Below, in pieces: positions 39,727 through 40,619 of a stretch of 40,619 bases of DNA (position 1 is its first letter; every line of letters begins with the position of its first letter). The notes beneath the pieces were generated by a model that saw only the letters and a list, made by a program, of their open reading frames with translations, had not been told where the DNA came from and did not search any database. This DNA comes from Alcanivorax sp. UBA4485 (GTDB taxonomy: Bacteria > Pseudomonadota > Gammaproteobacteria > Pseudomonadales > Alcanivoracaceae): assembly GCA_002389055.1 (NCBI GenBank), contig DGNT01000088.1, positions 1-40,619 of the forward strand, given 5' to 3'. Both the position numbers and the translations under genes were made by a program.

Positions 39727-40619
39727 TCAAGCCGCCACTTTGGGCGGCGCATCCCCATACTCAATGCCGTACTTGCGAATCAGCTTCTCGCGCTTGGCCG
39801 GGTCGAAGTTGATGTTGCGGGCGTCGTTGCCGGCGTGTTCCAGCAGGCGCTTGTCCATCACCTTGTACCAGAGCGGCGGGAAGTAGCTGATAAAGAACAT
39901 GCCGAAATAGCCGTTGGGCAGCTCGGGCAGGTTCTCGAAGTGGCGCAGGCTCTGGTAGCGACGGGTCGGGTGCGCGTGGTGGTCGGAGTGGCGCTGCAGA
40001 TGGAAGGTCGCCCAGTTGGAGAACATGTGGTTGCTGTTCCAGCTGTGGTGCGGCTGGGTGCGCTCGTAGCGGCCATTGGCCTTCTTGTGGCGCATCAGGC
40101 CGTAGTGCTCGATGTAGTTGGCGGAGGTCAACTGGAAAGCGCCCCAGAAGGCGGTGCCCAGAATGTAGGGCAGCAGACCGATGCCGAAGATCGCCAGCAC
40201 GGTGCCCCAGGCGACGATGGTGATGATCGCCGGCTGGATGATCTCGTTCTCCAGCGACCAGACCGATTTATCCTGAGCGTTCAGGCGGTCCTTCTCCAGG
40301 CGCCAGGCGCGTTTGGCGGCGCCGGGCAGCTCACGCAGCGCGAACTTCCAGATGCTTTCACCCATGCGCGAGGAAGCCGGATCTTCCGGGGTGGCCACGT
40401 CTTTGTGGTGGCCCTTGTTGTGCTCGATAAAGAAGTGGCCGTAGGCGCACGGCGCCAGCACGAACTTGGCCAGCCAGCGCTCGCCCTTGCCCTTCTTGTG
40501 GCCCAGCTCATGGCCCAGGTTAATGCCCACGCCGCAGGTGCCGCCGATCAGATAGATCATTGCCAGCACGCCGTGCCAGGGCAGGTTCTGGGTGCCCACG
40601 AACCAGGCGCCGTAGAACC
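39727..40619 (-). CDS. alkB: Alkane 1-monooxygenase AlkB, C-terminal part (5' end beyond window)
   Basis: About 297 C-terminal residues of the integral-membrane di-iron alkane hydroxylase, which oxidises n-alkanes to 1-alkanols with rubredoxin. All histidine boxes are present: HELGHKK, EHNKGHHKDVATPEDPAS, LQRHSDHHAHPTRRYQ, and the NYIEHYGL motif of AlkB. The frame stays open to the window edge (FYGAWFVGTQ...), and family length is near 400 aa, so about 100 N-terminal residues are missing. An in-frame GTG at 40599 is internal, not a start. The end is KYGIEYGDAPPKVAA. Confidence 0.95.
   Translation of the reverse strand, partial: FYGAWFVGTQNLPWHGVLAMIYLIGGTCGVGINLGHELGHKKGKGERWLAKFVLAPCAYGHFFIEHNKGHHKDVATPEDPASSRMGESIWKFALRELPGAAKRAWRLEKDRLNAQDKSVWSLENEIIQPAIITIVAWGTVLAIFGIGLLPYILGTAFWGAFQLTSANYIEHYGLMRHKKANGRYERTQPHHSWNSNHMFSNWATFHLQRHSDHHAHPTRRYQSLRHFENLPELPNGYFGMFFISYFPPLWYKVMDKRLLEHAGNDARNINFDPAKREKLIRKYGIEYGDAPPKVAA

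Overview
The window is GC-rich bacterial chromosome. It most resembles a hydrocarbon-degrading gammaproteobacterium of the Alcanivorax/Alloalcanivorax type. The reasons are a truncated alkB alkane monooxygenase at the right end, an AlmA-type flavin monooxygenase, many acyl-CoA genes and a MexEF-OprN-type efflux pump. This assignment is inference from gene content; there is no rRNA or other marker. I see no tRNA, rRNA, CRISPR array, IS transposase or phage gene.

Region 1 (1-11.5 kb) is a divergent locus. Leftward runs a seven-gene set: a TetR regulator, two DppD/DppF-type ATPases, a Tat-exported solute-binding protein, DppB/DppC-type permeases and an AMP-forming acyl-CoA ligase. Rightward runs a 1096-aa single-chain acyl-CoA carboxylase with biotin carboxylase, biotin carrier and carboxyltransferase parts. 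A 16-bp inverted repeat between them supplies the -35 box of a promoter on each strand. I infer one regulon for import, CoA activation and carboxylation of an unidentified acid. A class V aminotransferase and a DUF2147 protein follow.

Region 2 (13.5-19.7 kb) is an oxidation cluster: TetR, SDR dehydrogenase, a ferritin-like di-iron protein, and two Baeyer-Villiger-type flavin monooxygenases. The first of these has a long lysine/alanine-rich N-terminal extension; the second is AlmA-like. The set fits oxidation of long-chain or subterminally oxidised alkanes, though no product is proven.

Region 3 (19.7-28.4 kb) is mixed. It holds a CHAD-domain protein behind a Pho-box-like sequence, a glutathione S-transferase with a small acidic protein, a LysR/aldo-keto reductase divergent pair sharing an 18-bp palindrome, a CDF-type transporter with non-canonical metal residues, a YqjD/YqjE-like pair, an NAD-type isocitrate dehydrogenase, another LysR regulator and a CrcB fluoride channel.

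Region 4 (28.4-35.7 kb) is an AraC regulator divergent from a MexE-MexF-OprN-type operon. The 400-bp gap carries two 28-bp near-identical direct repeats 85 bp apart and a 16-bp tandem duplication just before the adaptor's ribosome binding site.

Region 5 (35.7-40.6 kb) holds a MarR/siderophore-interacting protein divergent pair, a lipoprotein of unknown role, a HigBA toxin-antitoxin pair with a probably leaderless transcript, a YchJ protein overlapping a flavin reductase gene, and the 3' part of alkB. Two kinds of short dispersed repeat occur between genes: REP/REPIN-like palindromic pairs (three places) and 28-bp arrays of four GTTGATA-like heptads (two places).
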